This document shows positions 19,043 through 27,227 of a stretch of 64,000 nucleotides of DNA, piece after piece. Within the stretch, counting starts at the first letter, position 1, and the number at the start of each line of letters is the position of its first letter. The notes below the pieces were generated by a model. That model was not told the DNA's origin, did not search any database, and saw only the letters and a program-made list of their open reading frames with translations. The translations under genes were made by a program, and so were the position numbers. Source of the stretch: an uncultured Sulfolobales archaeon (GTDB lineage Archaea > Thermoproteota > Thermoprotei_A > Sulfolobales > Desulfurococcaceae); the NCBI GenBank assembly GCA_938045475.1, contig CALIML010000001.1:62001-126000 (forward strand), given 5' to 3'.

Positions 19043-19349
19043 CGCTTAGCACTCCAAATAACTATGTAAATGACGAGGTTTATATGTCTAGATCTATGAT
19101 TTCAGAGCCCTTAGAGCACATGCACCGTTGTCGGGTAGTTAACATTTTCAGCCTAATGCCACGTATCGAGCACGCTCCAGATAACAGCACTCATCACTAC
19201 ATAAATTAATGATGAGAAAGGATACATAAAGTTAGCTTTCCAAGAACTGCGCCGCTACCCTCTACATAAAGGGAGAGGGCTTTCATATGTCTTATGGAGT
19301 TGTGGAGAACTTGTAGCCGCATATCTAATGGCTACTTTTTAGATGTCTA
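19043..19349. other. 307-base intergenic region
   Basis: Between two minus-strand membrane protein genes. It must hold the promoter of the 17336-19042 gene at its left side. A short inverted repeat CCCTCT...AGAGGG at 19257-19278 could form a 6-bp stem; its meaning is unclear. An ATGATGA resembling box C occurs near 19208 but no matching box D follows, so no C/D RNA is called. Nothing else is seen. Confidence 0.4.
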
Positions 19350-20699
19350 TCAGTGTGCATGCTTCTCACTCCATTTTACAGCTAGCTTATCGAAATACTT
19401 GACGTATATGGCGTAAAGCATTGCCCCTCTTAAGTACACGTCAATGAACATGGAGATCCATGCGCCAAGAACTCCTATGAACTTAGTTAGAATCGATGTA
19501 GGCATTACTCTGAATAAGTATAGTCCAATAGCGCTAACTACAAGAGGCACAACAGTGTTCCCAGCCCCTCTTAAAGCCCCGCTAAAGCTCATTGCCAGCG
19601 CTAAGCCTGCTTCACTTAAGCCAGCTAAAACTAAGTAGAGCGATGCAAGTTCAAGTACTTCTTGGTCTATAGAGAATGGTTTAACGAGAATCTTGGATAA
19701 TGCTGCTGCAACAATCCCTAGGAAAAACATAGTTGCTGTAGCTAGCTTAGCTACCTCTAAGCCAACTGCTTTACCATTCCTAAATTCCCCTGCGCCAATT
19801 CTCTCACCGACATATGATGAAGCAACCACCGAGAAGGCGAAGCCGGGCATGTATATGAAGCTCTCTATTCTCAACCCTATTTGATGAGCTGCCATAGCTT
19901 TAGCGCCACACCTAGCGATAAAAGCTACATAGGCATTATTGCCAGTGGACATTACGAGTCTTTCAAGGAATGCAGGCAAGCCTACTTTAAATACATTCAC
20001 TGCTCTAAAGGAGTGTAGCTCAATGACTGGCGCAAGCTTGAGTCTACTTATGAAGAGGACTTCCATAGGAATCATGAGTGCTTCTGAAAGCACTGTAGCT
20101 AATGCAGCTCCTCTTACACCGAGAGGTGGGAGATTGAATAAACCGTATATTAACGCAGGGTCCAGCGCTGTGTTAGCTAAGGCACTTGATGAAGTTACAA
20201 TCATTGAGTACTTAGTTGCCTTAACAGCTCTAATAGCTGAGTCCATTATTAAGGCTACCGCCATCAACGGCAGCCCAATGACCCTCACCCTAAAGTATTC
20301 TACTGCTTCATTAAGCAACTCCATGTTTTCACTACTGACTAAGAGCAAAACCATGTGGGGGGCGGCTATGAATGCAGCTACTGCTACGGCGCACATAGCT
20401 ATTGAGCCGTAGAGAAGGGTTTCGCCAACAACTCTTCTAGCACTATCCAAGTCCCCTGCTCCACTGTATTGAGCCACCATCACTAAGACGCCAACCATAA
20501 ATAACGAGGGAAAGGACATCATGAGCCAGCTGAGGTAGGAACCTGCTCCAACTGCTGCAACAGCATTGGTTCCAAGCCTTGAAACAAAGTAAGTATCTGC
20601 TATGGAGTACATGCTGTCAACTAGTTCACTCAATATAATGGGCCAAGCAGTCTTCAATACGCTCAGCTTTAATTCATCCTTATTCAATACTCCGTGCAC
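19350..20699 (-). CDS. MATE family efflux transporter (NorM/DinF type)
   Basis: 449 residues, ~12 membrane helices in two related halves, with the N-terminal half opening LKTAWPIILSELVDSMYSIADTYFVSRLG and the repeat AAVGAGSYLSW, and a second-half copy GLPAFLERLVMSTGNNAYVAFIARCG. MATE proteins export cationic or organic compounds using H+ or Na+ gradients. The start is a GTG at 20699, or possibly the TTG 5 codons later. It is monocistronic as far as can be seen. A second MATE lies at 37.6 kb under PadR control; their substrates are unknown. Confidence 0.9.
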   Translation of the reverse strand: MHGVLNKDELKLSVLKTAWPIILSELVDSMYSIADTYFVSRLGTNAVAAVGAGSYLSWLMMSFPSLFMVGVLVMVAQYSGAGDLDSARRVVGETLLYGSIAMCAVAVAAFIAAPHMVLLLVSSENMELLNEAVEYFRVRVIGLPLMAVALIMDSAIRAVKATKYSMIVTSSSALANTALDPALIYGLFNLPPLGVRGAALATVLSEALMIPMEVLFISRLKLAPVIELHSFRAVNVFKVGLPAFLERLVMSTGNNAYVAFIARCGAKAMAAHQIGLRIESFIYMPGFAFSVVASSYVGERIGAGEFRNGKAVGLEVAKLATATMFFLGIVAAALSKILVKPFSIDQEVLELASLYLVLAGLSEAGLALAMSFSGALRGAGNTVVPLVVSAIGLYLFRVMPTSILTKFIGVLGAWISMFIDVYLRGAMLYAIYVKYFDKLAVKWSEKHAH

Positions 20700-20804
20700 C
20701 GCAGCTAATGGATTCCTCCTTCGTAGAGCTATGGGTCAAAGAGTTTTTAAGCAAAGCGTGCTCACTTCTAAATCCACTATAGTTGTGAGCAGTGCAGAAG
20801 CTTG

Positions 20805-21479
20805 TTAAGGAGTGAATGGGTACTGCCTCCTCCATAAATCTTCAACTATGAATGAATCAAGTCTCCTCGGCCTAGAACGCCTGACTTCGTTCACCAGCTT
20901 TTTCAACGCCTCCTTAGCATCCCCCAGCAGTTCATTAGCTATAGCCGCTACTTTACTTAACTCACTCACTGGTGTAACGAAGTCCTCCCCCCTTTTAATA
21001 ATGTGGATTGCCTTAATTCCGGTCAGCATTTCCACTACTATTCCCTTGACTTTATGCATTGAAAGTACTCCACTGTGTTTAAAGCCGGCTCTCCTAGCTA
21101 TTCTAAGTAGTTCAACTGCTTCCCTAAGTGATGCTGTTGAAGCATGTATTATTGGGCCAGATACGATGAGCCAAAGTGCTTCAGCACAAGGCTCTTCAAC
21201 GACTCTCAACAGCTCTTCACGAGTTATCGGAGAATGCTTCTTGAATACTACGTTAGTCCCCCTCCTAGCCCAAGGCTTGTTTGAATCAACTAGCGTTATT
21301 CTGCCACTGCAACTACTTAAAGTATAAGTGCGCGGCCTTAAGTTAAGCTCTATGAGTAGTGGAAGTAAGTCTTTATCCAAGTACCCTATCTCAAGATCTT
21401 CCCAAATCCTATTCCAGAACGCCCTCTTCCTAACTCCCCACTCCTCTAAGTCAACGGGCACTGAAGGCCACCCAGTCAT
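20805..21479 (-). CDS. taw3: tRNA wybutosine-synthesis methyltransferase Taw3 (TYW3 family)
   Basis: 224 residues. Taw3 marks are the N-terminal W-x-x-RK-x-x-FW block, the TLSSCSGRITL motif at ~55, the SGPIIHAS segment and GFKHSGVLS. Family knowledge: Taw3 methylates the wyosine intermediate at G37 of tRNA-Phe after Trm5 and Taw1. Trm5 is encoded 3 kb away, so two steps of the pathway sit near each other. A TATA-like TTAAATAA ~20-25 nt upstream makes ATG 21479 possibly leaderless; a GTG at 21461 preceded by GGGTGG is the alternative. It is divergent from the tRNA-binding gene. Confidence 0.88.
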   Translation of the reverse strand: MTGWPSVPVDLEEWGVRKRAFWNRIWEDLEIGYLDKDLLPLLIELNLRPRTYTLSSCSGRITLVDSNKPWARRGTNVVFKKHSPITREELLRVVEEPCAEALWLIVSGPIIHASTASLREAVELLRIARRAGFKHSGVLSMHKVKGIVVEMLTGIKAIHIIKRGEDFVTPVSELSKVAAIANELLGDAKEALKKLVNEVRRSRPRRLDSFIVEDLWRRQYPFTP

Positions 21480-21536
21480 TAATAGCTTGAAGTTAATTAT
21501 TTAACTTAGAGACGTATGAAAGTAGTGGGGGGTTCA

Positions 21537-21875
21537 ATGAATTCACAAAGTTATGTATCAATGGACGAGTTCTCTAAGCTAGACATCAGGATTGGCTTAG
21601 TTAAGGAGGCTTCAGCGGTTCTGGGTTCATCTAAGCTAGTTAAGTTATTAATAGACTTGGGGGATTTGGGGGTGAGGCAAGTCATAGCTGGAATAGGCTT
21701 GTGGTATAAGCCGCAGGAGCTCATTGGTAAGCAAGTTGCTATAGTAGTCAATATGCAGCCTAAGAAAATACTTGGCTTTGTAAGCGAAGGAATGATCCTG
21801 GCTGCAGATACAGCCAGCGGACCAGTTCTATTAACAGTGGAAAAAAGCGTTGAACCTGGTTCAAAAGTTAGGTGA
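21537..21875 (+). CDS. Stand-alone tRNA-binding OB-fold protein (MetRS beta / CsaA-like)
   Basis: About 112 residues forming one EMAP/Trbp111-type OB fold: FSKLDIRIGLVKEAS at the start, SKLVKLLIDLG, RQVIAGIG, the GKQVAIVVNMQPKKILGFVSEGMILAA signature and a final VLLTVEK. In archaea such proteins serve as the detached C-terminal domain of methionyl-tRNA synthetase or as general tRNA chaperones. An ATG at 21516 is possible, but the ATG at 21537 follows a G-rich ribosome site. Divergent neighbour is Taw3, another tRNA gene. Confidence 0.88.
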   Translation: MNSQSYVSMDEFSKLDIRIGLVKEASAVLGSSKLVKLLIDLGDLGVRQVIAGIGLWYKPQELIGKQVAIVVNMQPKKILGFVSEGMILAADTASGPVLLTVEKSVEPGSKVR

Positions 21876-22191
21876 AGCTATTGCTAGAGCCTTCCTCTAT
21901 GAATTCTTCATCTTTAAACAATGCTAACATAGGGTGAATCATGAAGGGCTTAAGCTCCCCGCTTACTTCAAAAACAAAAGCCGTATTCAGTGAAATACAC
22001 TTAGCGTGTATTAAGTATATGCCGCCGCTCTTAGTAACCCCATCCACAATTACTTCCTCACAAGCTTCTTCAATAGCTCTCCAGCATGAAACAGGGTCAT
22101 CACTGGCTATTCTATCTGTTGATGCAGTGCAAACACTGTTAATGCGCCTCAAAAGTCCGTTAGCTAAATTATGTGAATCCCCTCCACTCAT
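21868..22191 (-). CDS. Small conserved-looking protein of unknown function
   Basis: 107 residues, convergent with the tRNA-binding gene (8-base overlap). Alternating helix and strand pattern: an acidic N-terminal half with WRAIEEACEEVIVDG, a strand-rich second half GIYLIHAKCISLNTAFVFEV and an acidic end. Two to three Cys are present without a zinc pattern. I do not recognise the family. The opposite strand also has a 90-codon frame, but its composition is less protein-like. Confidence 0.45.
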   Translation of the reverse strand: MSGGDSHNLANGLLRRINSVCTASTDRIASDDPVSCWRAIEEACEEVIVDGVTKSGGIYLIHAKCISLNTAFVFEVSGELKPFMIHPMLALFKDEEFIEEGSSNSFT

Positions 22192-22259
22192 TGATAAAAA
22201 CCCCCTCTGCTAAAAGAATGATTGCATAGCTCCAGACTTTATTTAGAGGGGTCAATTGC

Positions 22260-22646
22260 TTGACCATTCATTTAGTTGAGCTAAGAAATAACGTTGTAAG
22301 AAGCCCCACAAGCTCAGAGCTATGTGAAGCCGTCTATGCATTGACGCAGCTGCTTAACTTAGGGGAGGTAACTTCATATAGTGACTTAGCCAGACTGCTA
22401 GGAGTGCATCCAAGAATTATAGCTAGATGCCTTAAGTACAACCAACATGTAATAGCCATACCATGCCATAGAGTCGTTTACAAAAACCTAAGGCTGGGAG
22501 GATACAGCCTTGGAGTAGCGTTAAAGGAGAGGTTGCTGAAGCTTGAGGGAGCTTTAATAACTAATGGAAGAGCGTCAAAGAATTCATATAGGTGTTTAAG
22601 CAAAGAACTCCTCGACGACCGAGCTGGAGGACGCAGGTTTATTTAA
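22260..22646 (+). CDS. ogt: Methylated-DNA--protein-cysteine methyltransferase, compact form
   Basis: 128 residues containing the C-terminal DNA-repair domain: LNLGEVTSYSDLA, the helix-turn-helix with HPRIIARCLKYN, the active-site AIPCHRVV (Cys at ~70) and LGGYSLGVALKERLLKLEG. The protein transfers alkyl groups from O6-alkylguanine to its own Cys. The N-terminal ribonuclease-H-like domain of larger homologues is essentially absent, and the Arg-finger region reads RIIARCL rather than the common RAVGxAL. It begins with TTG. A ~30-residue basic tail follows the domain. Function is well supported. Confidence 0.88.
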   Translation: MTIHLVELRNNVVRSPTSSELCEAVYALTQLLNLGEVTSYSDLARLLGVHPRIIARCLKYNQHVIAIPCHRVVYKNLRLGGYSLGVALKERLLKLEGALITNGRASKNSYRCLSKELLDDRAGGRRFI

Positions 22647-22694
22647 GTGTTTCTTCAACACTTTTTAAGCCAGCACTAAGCTATAGTTATTTGG

Positions 22695-22943
22695 ATGACT
22701 AACTTGGCTAAAGTAATAGCCTACGTATTAGCAATAGTTAATACTGGAAAGGAGTATGAAATCCTAGAAGTAATAAAGTCGTTTCCACACGTTACTGAAG
22801 CCATAGCAGTTTTCGGGGAATTCGACGTAGCTATCCGCTTAGAAGCTGACTCACTAAGCGACATAGACTTTATTGTGACAAGGATAAGGAGCATACCTGA
22901 AGTAAAGAGAACAGTGACTCTAGTTGGTTCAAAAACAGCATAG
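22695..22943 (+). CDS. Stand-alone Lrp/AsnC ligand-binding (RAM) domain protein
   Basis: 82 residues with the beta-alpha-beta-beta-alpha-beta pattern of the RAM domain: VIAYVLAIVNTGKEYEILEVI, FPHVTEAIAVFGEFDVAIRLEA, SLSDIDFIVTRIRSIPEVKRTVTLV. The DNA-binding half of Lrp/AsnC is missing, as in many archaeal single-domain versions that bind amino acids and may assemble with full-length regulators. A TATA-like CTATAGTTAT is 10-15 nt upstream, so the mRNA may be nearly leaderless. Confidence 0.87.
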   Translation: MTNLAKVIAYVLAIVNTGKEYEILEVIKSFPHVTEAIAVFGEFDVAIRLEADSLSDIDFIVTRIRSIPEVKRTVTLVGSKTA

Positions 22944-23026
22944 ATAACAGGCGTGAACTCTTCGAGTGAAGGAATATGTACTCCTGAGAATGAAGGCCGG
23001 CCCTCCTTCATGGAGTAAGCTGATCG

Positions 23027-23635
23027 CTAAGCTAACTCACGGAGTTGTGCATGGATGGAGCCATCTATATCTATTAACGAGTAAAAGCCGTGCATTAATG
23101 GACCCGGGTTTACGACAAGCGATCCACTGTACTTGCTTACCCCCCTAGCTTCATGAATGTGCCCGTGGATCACTAATCTAGGGGAGTGTTTATCTACAAA
23201 GTCCCTCAAAACCTTTAGGCCGGCGTGAAGCCCCCTGTAAGTAAGGTCGTTCACCCCCTTCAAAGGATGGTGGCTCAAGAGTGCGTCAAGCCTCTTACCT
23301 CTATTATTAATCCTCCTATCAATGCTCTCCAAGTTAGTCCTCAGAGACATTGCTCCAATACCTGCTATAGTTATGCCTTTGAAATCAATTACTTCACCAT
23401 CAATGGCTACACCTGCTGACTTCATAGCTCTATATACAAAGACTTCATCCATGTTGCCAGTTACTCCATAGATCTTAACGCCTGACGCAACTAATGCCTC
23501 AAGGGGCTCAATGCATTCTACGTCGCCAGCTGAAAGGATTAAATCAGCTTCAATGGATAGAGCCTTATCTATGAGTAAGGCGGTGTAGTGGTAGCTGCAG
23601 TGCACGTCGCTTATACCAATGATCCTCATGCTCAC
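23027..23635 (-). CDS. Calcineurin-like metallophosphoesterase (YfcE/MJ0936 type)
   Basis: 202 residues with the five metal-binding motifs in order: GISDVHCS, SAGDVE, TGNMDE, LLSHHPLKG and IHGHIHEARG, ending VVNPGPLMHGFYSL. These dinuclear-metal enzymes hydrolyse phosphomonoesters or phosphodiesters; the substrate cannot be told. The start overlaps the stop of the DUF523-like gene by 4 bases, making it the last gene of the AsnRS-Nth-Trm5-DUF523 chain on the minus strand. Confidence 0.9.
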   Translation of the reverse strand: MSMRIIGISDVHCSYHYTALLIDKALSIEADLILSAGDVECIEPLEALVASGVKIYGVTGNMDEVFVYRAMKSAGVAIDGEVIDFKGITIAGIGAMSLRTNLESIDRRINNRGKRLDALLSHHPLKGVNDLTYRGLHAGLKVLRDFVDKHSPRLVIHGHIHEARGVSKYSGSLVVNPGPLMHGFYSLIDIDGSIHAQLRELA

Positions 23636-24210
23636 ACCTCAGAGTACTTATCCAGCAACTTGTTGAGAAGCCCCAGGCTTTTAGAGGAATCCCTGTAGTC
23701 GTACTCAGTGAATTCTAACTTTATACCCCTAGCCTCCAGCTCCTTCACTAACTCATTTATGAACACTCCCATACCCCCCACTCTCGTACTCGAAGAGGCC
23801 TTCCTCGGATCCCCCATCCACTCACTTGATGAAGCCGTAGTGAGTGCTCCGCAGGAGGGGCTTCCAGCTACACCCACTACCCCCACGACCTTCACACGGT
23901 TCTTCAAGTACTCCTCCACGTAGTCAGCTACTTGTCTAGATAGCTTTCTGCAAAACCTCCTATAGCCTGGGTTATCGTATTGCTCTTTAACGCTCCAAAA
24001 CCTCCTGTACCCAGCGTAAAGCAGCTCTGGACAGGGCATTTGTAATAGCCCAACCCCCCTGCTATAGGCTAGTTCAACAACTTCCCTAACTAATGCAGCT
24101 TGCTTAGCTGCTCCATACACCCTGCTGTTTTGGTTTAATAGGCAGTGAGCCACTATAATGACTTTCCCTCCTCTAGCGTCACGTGAGCTCACTTTAAACA
24201 CCCAGCCCAA
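23632..24210 (-). CDS. DUF523/TudS-like protein with three conserved cysteines
   Basis: 192 residues. Three short Cys motifs are spread through the chain: VAHCLLNQNSR (~22), LQMPCPE (~60) and AGSPSCGALTT (~117). This is the pattern of DUF523 proteins, in which three Cys can hold a [4Fe-4S] cluster; a bacterial member (TudS) removes sulfur from thiouracil. An analogous desulfurase role, perhaps on modified nucleosides, is only an inference. The long loop after SPSCG with WMGDP and SSSTRVGGMGVF may be a substrate site. It sits 6 bases after Trm5 and is coupled to the phosphoesterase. Confidence 0.68.
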   Translation of the reverse strand: MGWVFKVSSRDARGGKVIIVAHCLLNQNSRVYGAAKQAALVREVVELAYSRGVGLLQMPCPELLYAGYRRFWSVKEQYDNPGYRRFCRKLSRQVADYVEEYLKNRVKVVGVVGVAGSPSCGALTTASSSEWMGDPRKASSSTRVGGMGVFINELVKELEARGIKLEFTEYDYRDSSKSLGLLNKLLDKYSEV

Positions 24211-24216
24211 TGGAGT

Positions 24217-25104
24217 TCAACCAACCTTACTGCAATAAGTATCTAGCACCACTTGGTACTTCCTAGGCCCCACCATCCTAACCACTCTGCTGTAAGCTGT
24301 TCTGCAGCTAAGCCCGTATTCAACGCATTTACTGTAGAGGGCTTTTTCAGCAACAGTCCTCGGATCTTCATTTACGCTGGGTTTAACGTGTAGGTATACA
24401 TGTATTACTCCACGACATCTTAGTGCTTTAACTGCGTAAGGCAGGTATGATAGAGCTAGATCTGGCAGAGGCATGAGAACTCTATCGCTTGTACCGACCA
24501 GCTTTTCATCAATGACTCTAGCCGCATCACCCAAGTATGGCAGGACTATTCCCTCAACTCTATTTAACAACGCGTTATCAACCATGTACTGATACGCTGC
24601 TGGATTTATATCTATGCTGTGCACGGCTCGCGGCTTAGAGTACCTAGCTATTATTATGGAGAAAGTCCCTACGCCAGCAAACATGTTTGTAACTACTTCA
24701 CCTTCCTTCACAAGCTTCGCTACTCTCATGTGTTCATAGCTTAGTTTCGTAGTTAGAAAGACTTTAGCTATGTCTATTTTAAATAAACACCCATGCTCTT
24801 TATAGATGGTTTCACTTCTAACATCACCAGCTAAATGCATGTAGTTCCTAACTCTATACTCGTCCCCCACTCCGGGGAGGGCAGCCCAAACACTCTTCAC
24901 TCTAGGGACTTCTCTCAGCAGAGCTTCAGCCAAAGGCTTAAGGTCTTTTGGTGAAAGGCTGAAGGGCACTTTTATTACAGCAATATCGCCAATAAACTCC
25001 ACCCTGCTCCAAACTCTTTTAGCAAGATCTTCTCCGAGAACTTCTATAGCTAACCTCTTAAGTAGGGGGATCCGCCTCCCTCCCAAGCTTCCGCCCCTTC
25101 TCAT
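24217..25104 (-). CDS. trm5: tRNA (guanine-N1)-methyltransferase Trm5
   Basis: 295 residues. The D2 and Rossmann methyltransferase parts show FKIDIAKVFLTTKLSYEHMRVA, the SAM site NMFAGVGTFSI, HSIDINPAAY and the post-motif RVLMPLPDLA where Trm5 enzymes have an N-P/L-P-type catalytic loop. Trm5 methylates N1 of G37 in tRNA, the first step toward wyosine in tRNA-Phe and a guard against frameshifting. Length fits an archaeal Trm5 with a short or absent D1 domain. The start ATG lies 47 bases inside the upstream nth gene with GGTG ~10 nt before it; no other good start follows the overlap. Confidence 0.92.
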   Translation of the reverse strand: MRRGGSLGGRRIPLLKRLAIEVLGEDLAKRVWSRVEFIGDIAVIKVPFSLSPKDLKPLAEALLREVPRVKSVWAALPGVGDEYRVRNYMHLAGDVRSETIYKEHGCLFKIDIAKVFLTTKLSYEHMRVAKLVKEGEVVTNMFAGVGTFSIIIARYSKPRAVHSIDINPAAYQYMVDNALLNRVEGIVLPYLGDAARVIDEKLVGTSDRVLMPLPDLALSYLPYAVKALRCRGVIHVYLHVKPSVNEDPRTVAEKALYSKCVEYGLSCRTAYSRVVRMVGPRKYQVVLDTYCSKVG

Positions 25105-25780
25105 TAAAGTACTTACACCAAGGCTTCAGTGAACAATTTATGCAGAGGGGCTTCCTGGATCTACATATCCGCCTGCCGTGGGTAATCAATAGGAGGTGGG
25201 CTTCAAGGTACTCAGCTGGCTTAAGGATCTCCATCCAAGTCCTTCTAACATCGTAGTAGCTCCTCCCCGACGCTAATCCGAGTCTCTCAGTGACTCTAGC
25301 TATATGAGTATCCACTGGGAAAACGTTTTTCCCAAAGTACATTAGTAGAATGACGTCAGCAGTCTTAGGACCTATGCCGGGCATTTCAAGCAGGACTCTG
25401 TGCGCTTCATTAGAGTTAGCCTCTCTTAGCGATTGCTTAAGCCTCTCCTCAAAACCCTTCTCTGAAAACAGCTTGGCTAACTCAAATAACACTTTAGCTC
25501 TCACGTTGTTCATTCCAGCTGGCTTAACTGCGTTAGCTAAGCCCTTGGCGCCACAGCTTAAGACGTGCTGCGGCTCAACAGCTCCTCCAAGGGCGCTGCG
25601 GAGACTTTCATATGCTTTAAGCGCGTTTTTATCGCTTGTATTTTGGCTGAGCACTGCTCCAACAATGAATTCATAGAGACTCCCCTTCCTCACTCTAGAT
25701 ACTGTGAATTCCTCAAGATTTATTTCTCCATGCATTTCCCTAAGCTTTTCTAAAACAAGCGACCCTAGATCTTTGCTCAA
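25058..25780 (-). CDS. nth: Endonuclease III-type DNA glycosylase/AP lyase
   Basis: About 240 residues. HhH-GPD glycosylase: IVGAVLSQNTSDKNAL, the helix-hairpin-helix MPGIGPKTADVIL with catalytic Lys, and PVDTHIARV with catalytic Asp, then a [4Fe-4S] loop with Cys spacing 6-2-5 (CRSRKPLCINCSLKPWC). It excises oxidised pyrimidines and nicks abasic sites. An ATG exists at 25834 inside the AsnRS gene, but AGTGAT directly after the AsnRS stop lies 4 nt before a TTG at 25780 that starts LSKDLGSLVLEK; I prefer this TTG start. Confidence 0.93.
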   Translation of the reverse strand: MSKDLGSLVLEKLREMHGEINLEEFTVSRVRKGSLYEFIVGAVLSQNTSDKNALKAYESLRSALGGAVEPQHVLSCGAKGLANAVKPAGMNNVRAKVLFELAKLFSEKGFEERLKQSLREANSNEAHRVLLEMPGIGPKTADVILLMYFGKNVFPVDTHIARVTERLGLASGRSYYDVRRTWMEILKPAEYLEAHLLLITHGRRICRSRKPLCINCSLKPWCKYFNEKGRKLGREADPPT

Positions 25781-25790
25781 GACTATCACT

Positions 25791-27086
25791 TTACGGATAT
25801 ATTCTTCCAAGCATTCTTGGGAAGGGAGTAGCATCCCTTATGTGCTCAAGACCGGCTATCCACATCACTAACCTCTCAACCCCTAATCCAAAGCCGCTGT
25901 GTGGAACACTTCCATACTTGCGTAGATCTAGGTACCATTTATACTCGTCAATGCTGTAGCCTTCCTCAATTACTCTATTTAAAAGCCTCTGATAATCATC
26001 CTCTCTCTGGCTTCCGCCAATTATTTCTCCATAACCTTCTGGAGCCAGTAAGTCGAATCCAAGAGCGATCTCGGGGTTTTCCTCACATAACTTCATGTAG
26101 AAGCCCTTCACTTTCTTCGGGAAGTGAGTAATGAAGAACGGCTTATCAAAGTACTCTGTGAGAGCTCTCTCTTCATCTGCACCAAAGTCCTCCCCCCACT
26201 TTATTTTAAAGCCTTTCCCCTGAAGCATTTCAATAGCTTCATCGTATTTAATCCTTGGGTAAGGAGTCTTAGTAGAGTTCTCCAAGATCTTTGTGTCCCT
26301 CTTAAGGAATTGGAGTTGATCAGCGTTTTCCTCAAGGACTCTCTTAACTATATATGACACAAGTTCTTCAGACACTTCCATCATGTCATCCATGGTGTAC
26401 CAGGCTGCCTCAAGCTCTAAGTGCCAGTACTCAGTTAAGTGCCTCCTAGTTCTACTTAGCTCGGCCCTAAAGCTCGGCGTAAGACTCCACACTTTCTCCA
26501 AGCTGTATATGAGTGCTTCAAGGTATAGCTGGGCGCTTTGGCTTAAATAAGCCTTTTTATCAAAGTACTTTACTTCAAAGAGTGTTGCCCCTCCCTCACA
26601 CGCGGACGCCGTCAATATTGGGGGAGTGGCTTCCCACCAGCCGTTGTTAGTAAGCCACTCTCTGGCAGCCTTGAGCACAGTACTCTTGATCTTCATTACT
26701 TCAGTTAAATACCTACTCCTAAGCCATAAATGCCTATTATCAAGCAAATAATCTACTCCCTCCCCTCCCTTTATTGGAAAATCGCTTGAAGCCCCACCCA
26801 CCTTCAGCTCTAAGACTTCAACTTCGTACCCTGTTGGAGCCCTAGGCTCTTTCTTAACTTTACCGCGTACTTCAATGCTTGCCTCTAGGCCAAGTTTTTC
26901 AGCTAATGAATATGCGTCTGGGAGTAATGCTCCATCAATAATGCACTGCACTACGTTAGTGCTATCCCTTAGCACTATGAATACTTTTTTACCAACAACT
27001 CTATGCCTATACACCCAGCCCCTTAATACAACCTCTGAGCCTACAGCCTCATCCCTAAGGACTTCCTTAACCTTGCAGACCGCCAT
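25791..27086 (-). CDS. asnS: Asparaginyl-tRNA synthetase, class II
   Basis: About 431 residues. An N-terminal OB anticodon-binding domain (EVVLRGWVYRHR, KVFIVLRDST) precedes the class II core: motif 2 region PSFRAELSRTRRHLTEYWHLELE, SQSAQLYLEAL, and motif 3 SGFGLGVERLVMWIAGLEHIRDATPFPR. The combination fits AsnRS rather than archaeal AspRS, and the enzyme charges tRNA-Asn. The open frame starts at 27128, but the ATG at 27086 has GGTGTACAT just before it and gives a normal N-terminus. First gene of the overlapping chain with nth and trm5. Confidence 0.92.
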   Translation of the reverse strand: MAVCKVKEVLRDEAVGSEVVLRGWVYRHRVVGKKVFIVLRDSTNVVQCIIDGALLPDAYSLAEKLGLEASIEVRGKVKKEPRAPTGYEVEVLELKVGGASSDFPIKGGEGVDYLLDNRHLWLRSRYLTEVMKIKSTVLKAAREWLTNNGWWEATPPILTASACEGGATLFEVKYFDKKAYLSQSAQLYLEALIYSLEKVWSLTPSFRAELSRTRRHLTEYWHLELEAAWYTMDDMMEVSEELVSYIVKRVLEENADQLQFLKRDTKILENSTKTPYPRIKYDEAIEMLQGKGFKIKWGEDFGADEERALTEYFDKPFFITHFPKKVKGFYMKLCEENPEIALGFDLLAPEGYGEIIGGSQREDDYQRLLNRVIEEGYSIDEYKWYLDLRKYGSVPHSGFGLGVERLVMWIAGLEHIRDATPFPRMLGRIYP

Positions 27087-27227
27087 ATGTACACCGTTAA
27101 AATCCATTAATTTTCCCTTTACAAACACTATGTTATTAAGGCTTAAAAATAATTTTTACATCCATAGGGCTCTTAACTCTCCATAACTAAGAATAACTAC
27201 ATTGTAGCGCTAGCATTTTAAGGGACA

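Noticed and set aside
19205-19240. ATGATGA near 19208 as box C of a guide RNA
   Set aside because: No CTGA box D in the following ~60 bases.
21941-22213. 90-codon frame on + opposite the unknown 107-residue gene
   Set aside because: The minus-strand frame has more protein-like composition and better start context.
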